From: Anaerolineae bacterium
Lineage (GTDB): Bacteria > Chloroflexota > Anaerolineae > Aggregatilineales > Phototrophicaceae
DNA: 13,403 nucleotides
Direction: 5' to 3'
NCBI GenBank assembly: GCA_014379235.1
Contig: JACMMD010000029.1
Location: 1-13,403, forward strand
Below, one piece after another: positions 12,406-13,403 of the stretch (position 1 is its first letter; every line of letters begins with the position of its first letter). Position numbers and translations under genes: made by a program. The notes under the pieces were generated by a model, which was not told the DNA's origin, made no database searches, and saw only the letters and a list, made by a program, of their open reading frames with translations.

Positions 12406-13403
12406 TTATTCGCCTGTTGGAACCCAGATGTTTTTCACCTGAATCGACTCATGCAGAAATTCTTCGCCAGCGCCTTGATGCGTGTCTGTCCAATCACGAG
12501 CTTCGCCATAGTCGACCCATGTGCGTTTCATGTTGGTGGCTGATGCTGCCTCGACCTGCTGGCTACCTTCGGCTGTTCCAAAGTACCACATCGCGTCTAC
12601 ATCATCATGTTCGGCAAGAGTTTTGGACAGGTGATCGCGGCTGCCTGTGACGATGTTGACCACGCCTGCCGGAACGTCGGATGTTTCCAAAATTTGATAG
12701 AAGTCAGTAGCGCTCAATGGGAAGCGCTCCGAAGGTATGATGACAATCGTGTTACCTCTAGCGACTGCCGGAGCCAATAATGCGATGAACGCTAAGAGCG
12801 GGTATTCATCGGGACAAGCGATGCCGATCACGCCGATTTGTTCGTTGACAGCGATAGTTAGCCCGCGCATGAGTGTTTCCTGTATGCTGCCGCCGAATTT
12901 ATCGGCCCATGCAGCATAGGTGAATAGGCGCTCAACGGCGAGTTCGACTTCGGTCTTAGCTGAGTCGAGGGTTCGTCCGGTCATAGCGACGATACGCTGT
13001 GCAAACTCAGTGGCGCGAGCGTTCAGGTTTTCGGCAACGTAGTACAGAATTTGGGCGCGGTTGTGTCCGGTTTGGCTGGCCCATTTTGAGGCTGAATGGG
13101 CGGCTTCGACGGCGTTGCGGATGTCTTTGCGATTGCCATCCGCGACTTGTCCAATGGTCTGCTCATCGGGGCCGAAAACATTGCGGCTGTAGTTGCCATC
13201 GGGTCGCGCTTGCTTGCCACCGATGAACAACTTAGCGGTACGATCAAGCGCGGGTAAGCCGCCGTTCGATGGTGTGCCGCCGTTGAGTGGAGCAGGGCGT
13301 CCGGGAATGGTCGCGCCCCATGACTTCGGACTAGCACCGTTACCGTCAGCGCTGACGATTTGTGGGCGGGGTCGCTTTTGCCATGTAGGACGCACATATT
13401 CGT
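12406..13403 (-). CDS. ALDH16-family aldehyde dehydrogenase, C-terminal half (5' part beyond window)
   Basis: The last 332 residues of a leftward gene that starts beyond the right edge. The visible chain opens with EYVRPTWQKRPRP, the usual end of a complete aldehyde dehydrogenase domain, passes through a Gly/Asn/Pro-rich linker, then starts a second ALDH-like domain at KLFIGGKQARPDGNYSR. This double arrangement is the ALDH16 type. In the second domain, the place of the ELGGK Glu reads DYGEARDW, and the protein stops at QVKNIWVPTGE with no Cys in the catalytic region, as in known ALDH16 second domains. So this half is a non-catalytic domain; the active site should lie in the unseen first domain. 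A GTG in frame at 13395 is internal and not the true start. The aldehyde substrate is unknown. Confidence 0.86.
   Translation of the reverse strand, partial: EYVRPTWQKRPRPQIVSADGNGASPKSWGATIPGRPAPLNGGTPSNGGLPALDRTAKLFIGGKQARPDGNYSRNVFGPDEQTIGQVADGNRKDIRNAVEAAHSASKWASQTGHNRAQILYYVAENLNARATEFAQRIVAMTGRTLDSAKTEVELAVERLFTYAAWADKFGGSIQETLMRGLTIAVNEQIGVIGIACPDEYPLLAFIALLAPAVARGNTIVIIPSERFPLSATDFYQILETSDVPAGVVNIVTGSRDHLSKTLAEHDDVDAMWYFGTAEGSQQVEAASATNMKRTWVDYGEARDWTDTHQGAGEEFLHESIQVKNIWVPTGE

Noticed and set aside
13023..13397. A 124-codon leftward open frame
   Set aside because: It is out of frame with the ALDH16 second domain on the same strand and lacks a domain.

Overview
The window looks like chromosomal DNA of a free-living bacterium of moderate GC. 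The best guess is a member of the Chloroflexota (Anaerolineae-like). This rests on the gene mix: two Tat-exported proteins, a proline-rich membrane-anchored LysM/YkuD protein, a lone Arf/SRbeta-like GTPase with a GAP1-N-like partner, and an ALDH16-type double aldehyde dehydrogenase. It is inference; there is no rRNA or marker gene. I see no mobile element, CRISPR array, tRNA or rRNA.

Layout. (a) 1-4824 is a sugar uptake and oxidation locus built around an AT-rich divergent promoter at 2279-2384. Leftward run an SDR dehydrogenase and a Tat-dependent ABC substrate-binding protein (cut by the window edge). Rightward run two overlapping paralogous SDR dehydrogenases and an SMP-30/gluconolactonase-type lactonase. 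Together they fit a non-phosphorylative route: binding of a sugar or polyol, oxidation to a lactone, hydrolysis to the acid. The substrate is not readable from sequence. (b) 4835-4856 is a perfect palindrome between convergent genes. (c) 4864-6683 holds a divergent pair: a VOC (glyoxalase-fold) protein and a LysM-L,D-transpeptidase, with an 18-bp palindrome between them. (d) 6703-6730 is a bidirectional terminator. (e) 6735-9297, leftward: a fold-type I aminotransferase, then an Arf/SRbeta-like GTPase and its partner. (f) 9482-10956, rightward: an LsrG-like ABM-fold protein and an iron-type alcohol dehydrogenase. (g) 10957-11298 is a long leader with a TATAAT box, a 12-bp hairpin inside an 8-bp outer helix, and a segment complementary to the Shine-Dalgarno of the next gene. 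(h) 11299-12321 encodes a Tat-exported diiron ferritin-like protein fused to a bacterial SH3 domain. (i) A strong hairpin terminator at 12352-12390 separates it from the C-terminal half of an ALDH16-family protein that runs off the right edge.

The most promising little-described items are the two-gene GTPase module (Glu in place of the catalytic Gln, next to a GAP1-N-like protein), the structured leader ahead of the exported ferritin-like protein, and paired AT-rich boxes in the two promoters of the sugar locus.
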